A stretch of DNA of 7,357 nt from an uncultured Candidatus Altimarinota bacterium (GCA_947311665.1 CAMZLA010000036.1:1-7357); one strand, 5' to 3'. Shown: positions 1 to 6,105, counted from the stretch's first letter. Program-made: numbers and translations. Notes: a model not told the origin generated them from the letters alone.

Positions 1-1167
1 GATAATATCTCCGTCGGCATCTGGTGCGGGTGCAATTACATCTTTGAGTGTTCCTGTAAGAGTTGGAGCATCAAGATCTAAAGTGGTTCGGTCGTATGTG
101 GTTACGGCTTTTAAAATAGCTGGAATTCCTCCCACGGCATGCACATTTTCGATATGAATATTTGGACGAGATGGCGAAACTTTACACACATTTGGAGTGA
201 TTTTTGCCAATTCGTTTAATCGTTGTAAATCGTATTTGACTCCTGCTTCGTGTGCCAATGCAAGCGTATGCAAGATAGTGTTTGTTGAACCTCCCATTGC
301 CAGATCCAGAATAAATCCGTTATCAATATTTTTTTGTGTCACAATATCACAGGGAAGAATTTTTTCATCGATTACTCGTTGTAATACTTTTGGAATTTGT
401 GCAAAAAGTGCTTTTCTATCAGGATTTATTTCCCATGTTCGTTTTTCTTCATCTAACCAATGAGCTGCTGGAATCGTTCCATTTCCTGGTAAAGCAAGTC
501 CAATAGCTTCTGCCAAACAGTTCATTGAATTAGCCGTAAACATTCCCGAACAACTTCCACAGGTTTCACAGGCTTCATTCGTAATTTTCTCCAATTTTTC
601 TTCGGTAATTCCTCCACCAGAAAATTCTCCTACCGCTTCAAAAACGGTATTCAAATCACTATCACCTTTTCCTGCCAGCATCGCTCCTCCAGAAACATAC
701 ACACTTGGAATATTCATTCGCACCATTGCGTTCAGCATTCCTGGTACAATTTTGTCACAGTTTCCAATTCCTACCCACGCATCACACGGGTGTGCTCCTA
801 CAATAGTTTCTACTTGGTCGGTGATAAGTTCTCGACTCGCAAGAGAATATTTCATTCCATCGTGTCCCATTGCAATTCCATCACAAACAGCACCACCAAC
901 ATTGGCATACCAGACATTAAATCCTGCTTCTTCTAAATGTTCTTTTAACGCGTATCCCAATTTATCCAGATGCGCGTGTCCAGGAATTTGTGTGGTAAAT
1001 GAATTTACAATCGTTACAAATTTTTTCTTTCGTTCAGAAATTTTTTTAATAGTTCCAGATGCTTTAATAAGACTTGCCGCTGGAAGCATATGATGACCGC
1101 TGGCAACGATTCGCGAACCTTCTTTTTGAATTCGTGCAAATTGTGGGTTAATTGGAGTGTTTGACAT
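1..1167 (-). CDS. ilvD: Dihydroxy-acid dehydratase, C-terminus cut off by window edge
   Basis: This is the first 389 residues of IlvD (family length about 560-620); the rest lies beyond base 1. The enzyme is a cytosolic iron-sulfur dehydratase that converts 2,3-dihydroxy-isovalerate or -methylvalerate to the 2-keto acid in valine, isoleucine and leucine synthesis. Family motifs visible are NSFTTQIPGHAHL (55-67), DGIAMGHDGM (96-105), NCDKIVPGM (136-144, with the usual cluster Cys and the metal-site Lys), SGGAMLAGK (159-167), CETCGSCSGMFTANSMN (200-216), LPGNGT (226-231) and MGGSTNTILH (291-300). The PGHAHL form at 62-67 resembles E. coli IlvD and argues against Edd, the sugar-acid relative. 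The N-terminal 40 residues diverge from the E. coli pattern. The ATG at 1167 is chosen because family similarity begins soon after it; no Shine-Dalgarno sequence precedes it. It lies 39 bases after bolA. G+C is higher than in neighbouring genes. Identification is firm; in vivo substrate is inferred. Confidence 0.95.
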   Translation of the reverse strand, partial: MSNTPINPQFARIQKEGSRIVASGHHMLPAASLIKASGTIKKISERKKKFVTIVNSFTTQIPGHAHLDKLGYALKEHLEEAGFNVWYANVGGAVCDGIAMGHDGMKYSLASRELITDQVETIVGAHPCDAWVGIGNCDKIVPGMLNAMVRMNIPSVYVSGGAMLAGKGDSDLNTVFEAVGEFSGGGITEEKLEKITNEACETCGSCSGMFTANSMNCLAEAIGLALPGNGTIPAAHWLDEEKRTWEINPDRKALFAQIPKVLQRVIDEKILPCDIVTQKNIDNGFILDLAMGGSTNTILHTLALAHEAGVKYDLQRLNELAKITPNVCKVSPSRPNIHIENVHAVGGIPAILKAVTTYDRTTLDLDAPTLTGTLKDVIAPAPDADGDII

Positions 1168-1206
1168 AGTTTTTTTGGTTAAATTAATAAGAATAATAAA
1201 TAAAAA

Positions 1207-1485
1207 TTATCGTTTAATATGAATATATTTTGTTGATGAAAAAGAATCTTTCTTTTTTTCCCATTCATCAGGAGTAAAGCATTTTACTGTTACGGCATGC
1301 ACTTGTTTGATGAAACCAGAAAGAGCTTTGAATGCATATCTCGATTTTTCTATTCGAGACAGTTCCTGAAATGCTTCATCAATACAGATAATTTCTACAT
1401 GATGCCCATCGCCTCGTTCATCTATAACAATACTTTCTGCAAAAGCATCAGATAAAATTTCTTCAAATCGTTTTGTCAGTTTCAT
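1207..1485 (-). CDS. BolA/IbaG family protein
   Basis: A 92-residue cytosolic protein with the BolA fold pattern. Visible landmarks are GDGHH (25-29), the F-x-x-x-S-R-I-x-K stretch (39-47) and VHAVTVKCFTPDEW (62-75). This follows E. coli IbaG/YrbA closely (GDGSH, SRVKKQ, IHAVSIKAYTPAEW). The His residues at 28/29 and 63 sit where BolA proteins contact a shared [2Fe-2S] cluster. In studied organisms BolA proteins pair with CGFS monothiol glutaredoxins and help iron-sulfur trafficking; BolA itself was first known for morphology and stress effects. No glutaredoxin gene is in the window. A TTG three codons upstream (1494) would also be in frame, but the ATG at 1485 is preferred. It sits between the glycosyltransferase (59 bases upstream) and ilvD (39 bases downstream), all on one strand. 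Assignment to the superfamily is strong; the IbaG-versus-BolA subtype is moderate. Confidence 0.85.
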   Translation of the reverse strand: MKLTKRFEEILSDAFAESIVIDERGDGHHVEIICIDEAFQELSRIEKSRYAFKALSGFIKQVHAVTVKCFTPDEWEKKKDSFSSTKYIHIKR

Positions 1486-1544
1486 CAGGTTCAATAATTA
1501 AATAATATAATATTAGAGAAAAAATAAAAAATTATATATTTTTT

Positions 1545-2780
1545 TTATTCTTCAAATTCTCGTTCTTCCAGTTTACTCGTTATTTCTTTCATAATATTTA
1601 TAGAAATATCATCCCAAGAAAATTTTGGAAGATGACTTTCTAAAATTCCTTTTTCTTCTAGGTTTTGTTGTAATGTTTCATCTGTATATAAAACTTTCAT
1701 TTGTGTAAATAAATCAGAAAAAGAAAGAGGATCGAAAAATAATGAATGTTTTGGGCAAATTTCAGGAAAACATCCATGACTTGATGAAAGTATTGGTGCT
1801 CCACATCTCATCGCTTCCAATATTTTTTTTCCTGTAGTATCATAAAGAGACGCATTTATATATGCAAAACATTTCGACAGAATAATTTCTTTTTTATTTT
1901 TAGGAAGAGGAGGAAGTATTTCTACATTATGCCATTGTTTAAAATGTGAGAAATTTCCAGCAAAAGGTTCTTCAATAATAAGAATCCAATTTTCGTTACT
2001 AAATCTTGCACGAAACAATTCAAATGCTTTTATTACTGTTTGAAAAGAATGTAAATCACAATGAACAAATAAAAATTTTTCTGGTAATGTATCCCATTCA
2101 TTATGTTCTTCATAAATGTTTTCAACATCAGAAAGAGAATTATTGTTTTCTAAATGCTGTTGAATGTCTTCTTCTCTATTTTGTGGAGTATATTTATTAA
2201 TAGATTTTGTTATTCCAATTCCTGATATATGAATATTTTCTTCATCGGCATCAAGTTCTAAAATTTCATTTTTTGCAAAAAGAGAAGGAACTATATTTAA
2301 ATCAGCCGATGAAATATTTTTTTTATACCATTTTCCACTCTGATATTCCATACTCTCTTTTGTATATAATTCAGGAGAATGTAATGGTTTGAGATGATTT
2401 GTAAATTGGACATGGAAACAGTCTTCTTCGAAAAGAGTTGGAAATGGTGTATTACAAAATATTGCATCAAATTTTCCAGTCCATGGAAGATGTCCATTTT
2501 TCATAGCAAGAGTTTCAACCAAATCATCAATAAATGGATATCCTAAAAATCTGATAAGCCTATAGAGTCGTGTTGCAGAAATTGCCGTATGCACTCGTCG
2601 TACATTTGAATAATCTTCAAATCTATCTTTTTTTTCTAAAATATCATCTCCTGTTGTCCAGAGATAAAAAACATGTTCTGGGTGATTTCGAAAAAGAGCA
2701 TGAAAAAAATCTTCACAAAACAACTCTCCATTACTGGGAATTTGCTGTGTAAAAGGTTTAAAGTCTATTAAAATATACAT
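1545..2780 (-). CDS. GT-B fold (GT4-like) glycosyltransferase, divergent active site
   Basis: A 411-residue protein without signal peptide or membrane segment, probably acting on the cytosolic face of envelope glycan synthesis. The C-terminal half shows the usual GT4 donor-domain pattern: FLFVHCDLHSFQTVIKAFEL (236-255) where the first strand and helix of that domain lie, then LYDTTGKKILEAMRCGAPIL (312-331) with the ILEAMxCGxPI core, PEICPKHSLFFDP (339-351), and a C-terminal FSWDDI (387-392). The N-terminal half begins MYILIDFKPF and is typical of the acceptor domain in being poorly conserved. The E-x7-E motif reads D-x7-E (D314, E322), and the Lys or Arg normally found after the first donor-domain strand is not obvious. 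Residues 203-232 form an acidic, Asn/Glu-rich insert. Donor and acceptor sugars cannot be read from sequence. The ATG at 2780 opens directly on the divergent intergenic region. It is the first of three same-strand genes. Confidence 0.8.
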   Translation of the reverse strand: MYILIDFKPFTQQIPSNGELFCEDFFHALFRNHPEHVFYLWTTGDDILEKKDRFEDYSNVRRVHTAISATRLYRLIRFLGYPFIDDLVETLAMKNGHLPWTGKFDAIFCNTPFPTLFEEDCFHVQFTNHLKPLHSPELYTKESMEYQSGKWYKKNISSADLNIVPSLFAKNEILELDADEENIHISGIGITKSINKYTPQNREEDIQQHLENNNSLSDVENIYEEHNEWDTLPEKFLFVHCDLHSFQTVIKAFELFRARFSNENWILIIEEPFAGNFSHFKQWHNVEILPPLPKNKKEIILSKCFAYINASLYDTTGKKILEAMRCGAPILSSSHGCFPEICPKHSLFFDPLSFSDLFTQMKVLYTDETLQQNLEEKGILESHLPKFSWDDISINIMKEITSKLEEREFEE

Positions 2781-2898
2781 GAGAAATATTATTTGTATTC
2801 AAAATATAAGAAATCTATAGATATACTATCATAAGTTTTTTTTGTATTATATTTATTTTTTGTTATACTGTTTTTAGGTATTATAAAAAAATATATTT
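2781..2898. promoter_or_regulatory. Divergent intergenic region between glycosyltransferase and porD
   Basis: This 118-base region is almost pure A/T and separates two genes read in opposite directions, so it must carry promoters for both strands. The plus-strand promoter is listed separately. For the minus strand, TATGAT (2833 down to 2828) is a possible -10, but no convincing -35 accompanies it. A perfect 10-base palindrome, ATCTATAGAT, lies at 2813-2822. Confidence 0.5.
2842..2869 (+). promoter_or_regulatory. Predicted sigma-70-type promoter of porD (extended -10)
   Basis: An extended -10, TGTTATACT (2861-2869), lies 16 bases after a weak -35, TTGTAT (2842-2847). Transcription would start near 2876 and leave a leader of about 23 bases before the ATG at 2899. 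That leader has no Shine-Dalgarno sequence at a usable distance. In DNA this A/T-rich chance matches are common, but the TG extension and the short distance to the gene favour it. Confidence 0.55.
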
Positions 2899-3291
2899 AT
2901 GAATGACGAACTCAAGCGTGCAATTAAAAAAGCAACCATTCGGCGAACAAAGAAAATGAAGTCTGGAAAAATGAAAGAAAATTTTTCTTTGAAAGGGGAT
3001 ATGAAATGGCAAGAAATGCCAAAAGGTGCATTGGTGCCAAATTCTGGAAACTCAAAAGAATATAAAACAGGGAATTGGGTTCCTACTCATCTCGTTTTCA
3101 ACGATGAAACATGCATAGACTGTGGTTTATGCTGGCCTGTTTGTCCCGATGATGCAATAATTTTTGATGAAGGAGGGCATATGAAAGGAATTGACTATGA
3201 TCATTGTAAAGATTGTGGACTTTGTGTAGAAGTTTGTCCAACAAAAGAAAAAAGTTTATATTTTGAAGAACGAGAAAATAAAGATATTTAA
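2899..3291 (+). CDS. porD: PorD-like 2[4Fe-4S] ferredoxin, delta subunit of 2-oxoacid:ferredoxin oxidoreductase
   Basis: A 130-residue protein carrying two complete [4Fe-4S] motifs, CIDCGLCWPVCP (72-83) and CKDCGLCVEVCP (103-114). The part before and between them (W37-QEMPKGAL, EYKTGNW 54-60, GGHMKGIDYD 92-101) matches the PorD pattern of pyruvate:ferredoxin oxidoreductase, e.g. Thermotoga, so this is more than a generic ferredoxin. PorD passes electrons from the thiamine-pyrophosphate catalytic core to ferredoxin. No alpha, beta or gamma subunit gene is in the window. Residues 1-35 are a Lys/Arg-rich extension not present in the roughly 100-residue Thermotoga protein. The ATG at 2899 is favoured by the promoter just upstream; the ATG at 3001 (M35) would give a family-length protein and has a G-rich AAAGGGG only two bases ahead of it. 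The PemK/MazF-like gene follows at 58 bases. Family call is strong; partner complex unknown. Confidence 0.88.
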   Translation: MNDELKRAIKKATIRRTKKMKSGKMKENFSLKGDMKWQEMPKGALVPNSGNSKEYKTGNWVPTHLVFNDETCIDCGLCWPVCPDDAIIFDEGGHMKGIDYDHCKDCGLCVEVCPTKEKSLYFEERENKDI

Positions 3292-3349
3292 AAAAATAAG
3301 AAACTTTGATATTATATTTTTTGTAAGAGATCTTTTAATTTTTTTAAAA

Positions 3350-3742
3350 ATGGTAGGAGAAAAAGATTTTATTAAATGGAATAACAAAAAAATTGAAACA
3401 GAAACAATCTCAGAAATTCCATTTTTTCATAAACGAGAAATTTGGTGGATACGAATGGGAGAAAATATTGGATTTGAGCAAAATGGCAAAGGTTCAAATT
3501 TCTTAAGACCAGTGCTTATCTTTCGGAAATTTAATCAACGAGTATTTTGGGGTATTCCATTATCAAAAACGAAAAAGAGTGGTATCTTTTATTTTGCTTT
3601 TGAGAATAAAAAAAGTACTGCAATATTGTCTCAACTCCGATTATTTGATGCAAAACGGTTACAAGATAAACTTGATTTTATGGGAAAAAAAGATTTTGGA
3701 AATTTAGAAAAAGCCATTCAAAAACTTTTGAATGACTTTTAA
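3350..3742 (+). CDS. PemK/MazF-family endoribonuclease-like protein, no adjacent antitoxin
   Basis: A 130-residue protein with the MazF/PemK layout. EIWWIRMGENIGFEQNGKG (30-48) corresponds to DLIWVDFDPTKGSEQAG of E. coli MazF, RPVLIF (53-58) holds the catalytic Arg (R29 in E. coli), and WGIPLS (67-72) aligns its Ser72 with the catalytic Thr52. SQLRLFDAKRL (94-104) is the conserved later segment of this family. MazF enzymes cut single-stranded mRNA at short sites and are normally held in check by a cognate antitoxin encoded immediately upstream. Here the upstream gene is porD, and no small antitoxin-like frame is visible on either side. An in-frame TTG at 3263 would add 29 residues and overlap porD, but those residues are unlike the family, so the ATG at 3350 is chosen. 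It could be a domesticated regulator of mRNA rather than a toxin; that is inference. Confidence 0.85.
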   Translation: MVGEKDFIKWNNKKIETETISEIPFFHKREIWWIRMGENIGFEQNGKGSNFLRPVLIFRKFNQRVFWGIPLSKTKKSGIFYFAFENKKSTAILSQLRLFDAKRLQDKLDFMGKKDFGNLEKAIQKLLNDF

Positions 3743-3849
3743 TGTTTGTTCTCTCTCTTAATAATAAAACTAAGAGAGCCGGTCCGAAGACATTTGTATC
3801 TCTATTTTCTCAAAAAACGAAAAAACTGTCAATTATTTAATTTTTACCT
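3743..3849 (+). other. Untranslated leader region before proS
   Basis: A 107-base gap holds the hairpin at 3753-3778, then a short G+C-rich patch, then A/T-rich sequence up to the proS ATG. I see no T-box consensus, no open frame of note and no clear -35/-10 pair. The last 20 bases before the ATG lack a Shine-Dalgarno sequence. The half-stem around AGAGA (3773-3777) could alternatively pair with TCTCT (3799-3803), so two competing structures are conceivable but weak. Confidence 0.35.
3753..3778 (+). terminator. Hairpin after the mazF-like gene, possible terminator or leader element
   Basis: A perfect 8-base inverted repeat, CTCTCTTA (3753-3760) and TAAGAGAG (3771-3778), encloses a 10-base loop. 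It begins 10 bases after the stop codon of the MazF-like gene and 71 bases before proS. No T-run follows; instead comes a local G+C-rich stretch, GCCGGTCCG (3778-3786). That makes it an atypical intrinsic terminator, and a role as mRNA end-stabiliser or as part of the proS leader is equally possible. Confidence 0.4.
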
Positions 3850-5361
3850 ATGGCTAAACAACGAACAGCAATTACACCAACGAGAGAAGAAAATTTTCCA
3901 GAATGGTATCAAGCCGTAGTGAAAGGAGCAGATATGGCAGAAAATTCTCCAACACGAGGGTGCATGATTATTAAACCTTGGGGGTATGCATTATGGGAAA
4001 AAATGCAAAAAATTTTAGATACAAAATTTAAAGAAACAGGACATGAAAATGCATATTTCCCACTTCTTATTCCTCTCTCTTTCATGGCAAAAGAAGCAGA
4101 ACATGTAGATGGGTTTGCCAAAGAATGTGCTGTCGTTACTCATCATCGTTTAGAAGGTGATGGAAAAGGAGGTTTAAAGCCAGCAGGAAAACTTGAAGAA
4201 CCATATATCATTCGTCCAACAAGTGAAATGATTATTGGTGATGCAATGGCAAAATGGATACAATCTTACAGAGATCTCCCAATAAAATTGAACCAATGGG
4301 CAAATGTTATGCGGTGGGAAATGCGAACTCGGTTATTTTTACGAACATCAGAATTTTTATGGCAAGAGGGACATACCGTTCATTCAACAGCAACAGAAGC
4401 AAAAGAAGAAACGGATACAATGCTGGGAGTGTATAAATGGTTTATGGAGGAATATTTAGCAACTCCTGTTTTTGATGGGGAAAAAACTCCAGAAGAAACT
4501 TTTCCAGGAGCAGAACATACATATACTGTAGAGGCTTTAATGCAGAGTAAAAAAGCGTTACAAAATGGAACATCTCATTATATGGGACAAAATTTTGCAA
4601 AAGGGTGTGGAATAGAATTTACAAACAAAGATGGTGATTTGGAGCATGCATATACAACTTCTTGGGGAGTTTCGACACGAATGATTGGTGGATTAATAAT
4701 GACACATTCAGATGATGATGGTCTTGTGTTACCGCCCAAAATAGCTCCAAAACATGTAGTTATTCTTCCTTTTTTGGGAAAAGATACCGATGATGATGTT
4801 TTAGATGCTTGTCATAAACTTAAAAATAAAATTGAAAAATTACAGTTTAATGGAGAAAAAATTGAAGTAGTTATCGATGCTTCTGAAAAAAATGCAGGAC
4901 AAAAATCTTGGGATTGGGTAAGAAAAGGAATTCCTTTGCGAATAATGATTGGTCCAAAAGATTTAGAAAAAAATAGTTTTGTTCTTACAAGACGAGACAA
5001 GCCAGCAAATGAAAAACAATTTTTAGATATGGAAACAGGAACAGGCAATTTCCCAGATATTTTAGAAGAAATGCAAAAAAATATATTGGAAAAAGCTATG
5101 AAGTTTAGAGATGAAAATATTACAGAAGTTTCATCAATTGATGAATTTAAAAATATTTTTGATCTTAAAAAAGATGATCCTGGGTTTGTTGTGTGTTATG
5201 CCGATAGTGAACTCAATGAAGAACGAGAGGAATTGTTAAAAGAATTGAAAGCAACAGCTCGATGTATTCCTTTTGCTTTTAACGAAAATAATGAAGAGAA
5301 AACATGTATTTTCTCTGGGAAAAAAACAAGTACTAAAATTATATATGCACGAGCATATTAA
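3850..5361 (+). CDS. proS: Prolyl-tRNA synthetase, archaeal/eukaryotic type
   Basis: Class II synthetase of 503 residues that charges tRNA-Pro with proline in the cytosol. Motif 2 is seen in MRWEMRTRLFLRTSEFLWQEGHT (from 154) and motif 3 in TSWGVSTRMIGGLIMTHSDDDG (from 270); RPTSEMII (122-129) and the proline-pocket segment around 218-250 are present. The anticodon-binding domain starts near KHVVILP (301). There is no editing insertion between motifs 2 and 3, and there is a C-terminal domain ending in the family's terminal YARAY (499-503), so this is the archaeal/eukaryotic/Thermus type, not the E. coli type. RCIPF (471-475) is conserved. Of the four zinc Cys known in Thermus ProRS, only C449 and C486 appear kept; the partners look like E454 and S489. 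The ATG at 3850 fits the family start. The 213-residue unknown gene follows after 21 bases, probably in one transcript. Confidence 0.97.
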   Translation: MAKQRTAITPTREENFPEWYQAVVKGADMAENSPTRGCMIIKPWGYALWEKMQKILDTKFKETGHENAYFPLLIPLSFMAKEAEHVDGFAKECAVVTHHRLEGDGKGGLKPAGKLEEPYIIRPTSEMIIGDAMAKWIQSYRDLPIKLNQWANVMRWEMRTRLFLRTSEFLWQEGHTVHSTATEAKEETDTMLGVYKWFMEEYLATPVFDGEKTPEETFPGAEHTYTVEALMQSKKALQNGTSHYMGQNFAKGCGIEFTNKDGDLEHAYTTSWGVSTRMIGGLIMTHSDDDGLVLPPKIAPKHVVILPFLGKDTDDDVLDACHKLKNKIEKLQFNGEKIEVVIDASEKNAGQKSWDWVRKGIPLRIMIGPKDLEKNSFVLTRRDKPANEKQFLDMETGTGNFPDILEEMQKNILEKAMKFRDENITEVSSIDEFKNIFDLKKDDPGFVVCYADSELNEEREELLKELKATARCIPFAFNENNEEKTCIFSGKKTSTKIIYARAY

Positions 5362-5382
5362 AAAAAACTTTAAAAAAATATC

Positions 5383-6024
5383 ATGTCGATGGACGGATTT
5401 GCTTTAGGAGAAGATATTGATGGAGCTTCTGGTGGTGCAGAGATAACATCTGAACAACTGGAACAGTATAGAGAACGGGCAAAAAAAACAGCAGCACAGG
5501 CAAAACGAGATAAACAACAAGAGCAAAAAAAGAAAAAACAAGAAAATGTTTTATCTCATATCATTATACAATTTCTCAATACTCCAAAATATTCTGGATT
5601 TTTTATTTTAATTTCTAAAGCACTTGCAAAAAATATTCCATCAGATTTTTTATTAGCATTACTTTCTCTCATTCATAAAGATTCTTTGGCAGCTGTAAAT
5701 GCAAAAGAAATGCAAAAAATTATTTCTATCCCTCAAAAATCTACATTTCCAAAAGAAGTAAAAATTCCAATGTCTCATTGGACAAATTTGCTTGCTTCTG
5801 TTGCAAGCAGCGAACCACATAAAGTTTTAGAAACTATACTTGATGAAAATTGGGAGATTGATAAAAGTCTTCATCAGCTCATGTCTTTAATAATAAGAGA
5901 ATTTTTTGTGTTTAAAAATTTTAAAACAGATTTTTCTAACATATCAATATTTTCTCAAGTTTTTCTCAAAAATTTATCAGATCAATTACAGCAACAAATT
6001 AGTAATCAAGAAAAAATAAAATAA
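5383..6024 (+). CDS. Hypothetical protein, charged linker plus helical domain
   Basis: I do not recognise this 213-residue protein. Residues 1-22 are Gly/Asp/Glu-rich (MSMDGFALGEDIDG...) and probably flexible. Residues 23-55 are strongly charged, rich in Lys, Gln and Glu, and read as one long helix (EQYRERAKK, KQQEQKKKKQE). Residues 56-97 and 128-205 contain several amphipathic or hydrophobic helices (LSHIIIQFL, GFFILISKAL, SDFLLALLSLI, LHQLMSLIIREFFVF), none long or uninterrupted enough for a confident membrane span. The C-terminus is Gln-rich. There is no signal peptide, Cys motif or catalytic signature. The first ATG (5383) is used; a second Met two codons later (5389) is equally possible, with no Shine-Dalgarno sequence for either. 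It lies 21 bases after proS on the same strand, which suggests co-transcription but not necessarily shared function. The reading frame is intact with codon use like its neighbours, so it is very likely a real gene. Confidence 0.75.
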   Translation: MSMDGFALGEDIDGASGGAEITSEQLEQYRERAKKTAAQAKRDKQQEQKKKKQENVLSHIIIQFLNTPKYSGFFILISKALAKNIPSDFLLALLSLIHKDSLAAVNAKEMQKIISIPQKSTFPKEVKIPMSHWTNLLASVASSEPHKVLETILDENWEIDKSLHQLMSLIIREFFVFKNFKTDFSNISIFSQVFLKNLSDQLQQQISNQEKIK

Positions 6025-6053
6025 ATACAAATAAATACAAACAAACAAACAAA
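6021..6053 (+). repeat. Short tandem repeats overlapping the end of the hypothetical gene
   Basis: Two exact copies of the 10-mer ATAAATACAA (6021-6030 and 6031-6040) are followed by ACAA units (6041-6053). The first copy contains the TAA stop (6022-6024) of the upstream gene. This looks like replication slippage in an A/T-rich spacer; no function is apparent. Confidence 0.8.
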
Positions 6054-6105
6054 GAGAGAAGATGAAGATGTTTTTAAAAAAACTCTAGCTTTTTAAATAT
6101 ATAAA

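Noticed and set aside
197..1093. Open frames on the plus strand at 197-463 and 752-1093
   Set aside because: They lie antisense within ilvD, whose minus-strand frame is continuous and rich in family motifs; their translations resemble no protein family.
1526..1544. A/T-only inverted repeat AAAAAAT...ATTTTTT just after the glycosyltransferase stop, as a terminator
   Set aside because: The stem has no G-C pair and such runs are everywhere in this DNA; I cannot tell it from chance.
2006..2752. Open frames of 60-66 codons within the glycosyltransferase, on both strands
   Set aside because: They are shadows of the 411-residue gene, low in complexity and with no independent start signal.
3263..3349. 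Upstream TTG extension of the MazF-like gene, overlapping the end of porD
   Set aside because: The extra 29 residues are unlike the family, and the ATG at 3350 matches where family similarity begins.
3778..3803. Fragment resembling a tRNA T-arm (GGTCCGAAGAC)
   Set aside because: No acceptor, D-arm or anticodon arm can be folded around it.
3909..5048. Short open frames within proS on either strand
   Set aside because: The proS frame is full-length and motif-complete; these are by-products of its base composition.
6070..6095. GTTTTT/AAAAAC and CTAG-centred repeats followed by T-run, as a terminator for the 213-residue gene
   Set aside because: The possible stems need a two-base loop or have mismatches next to the centre, so no stable hairpin forms.
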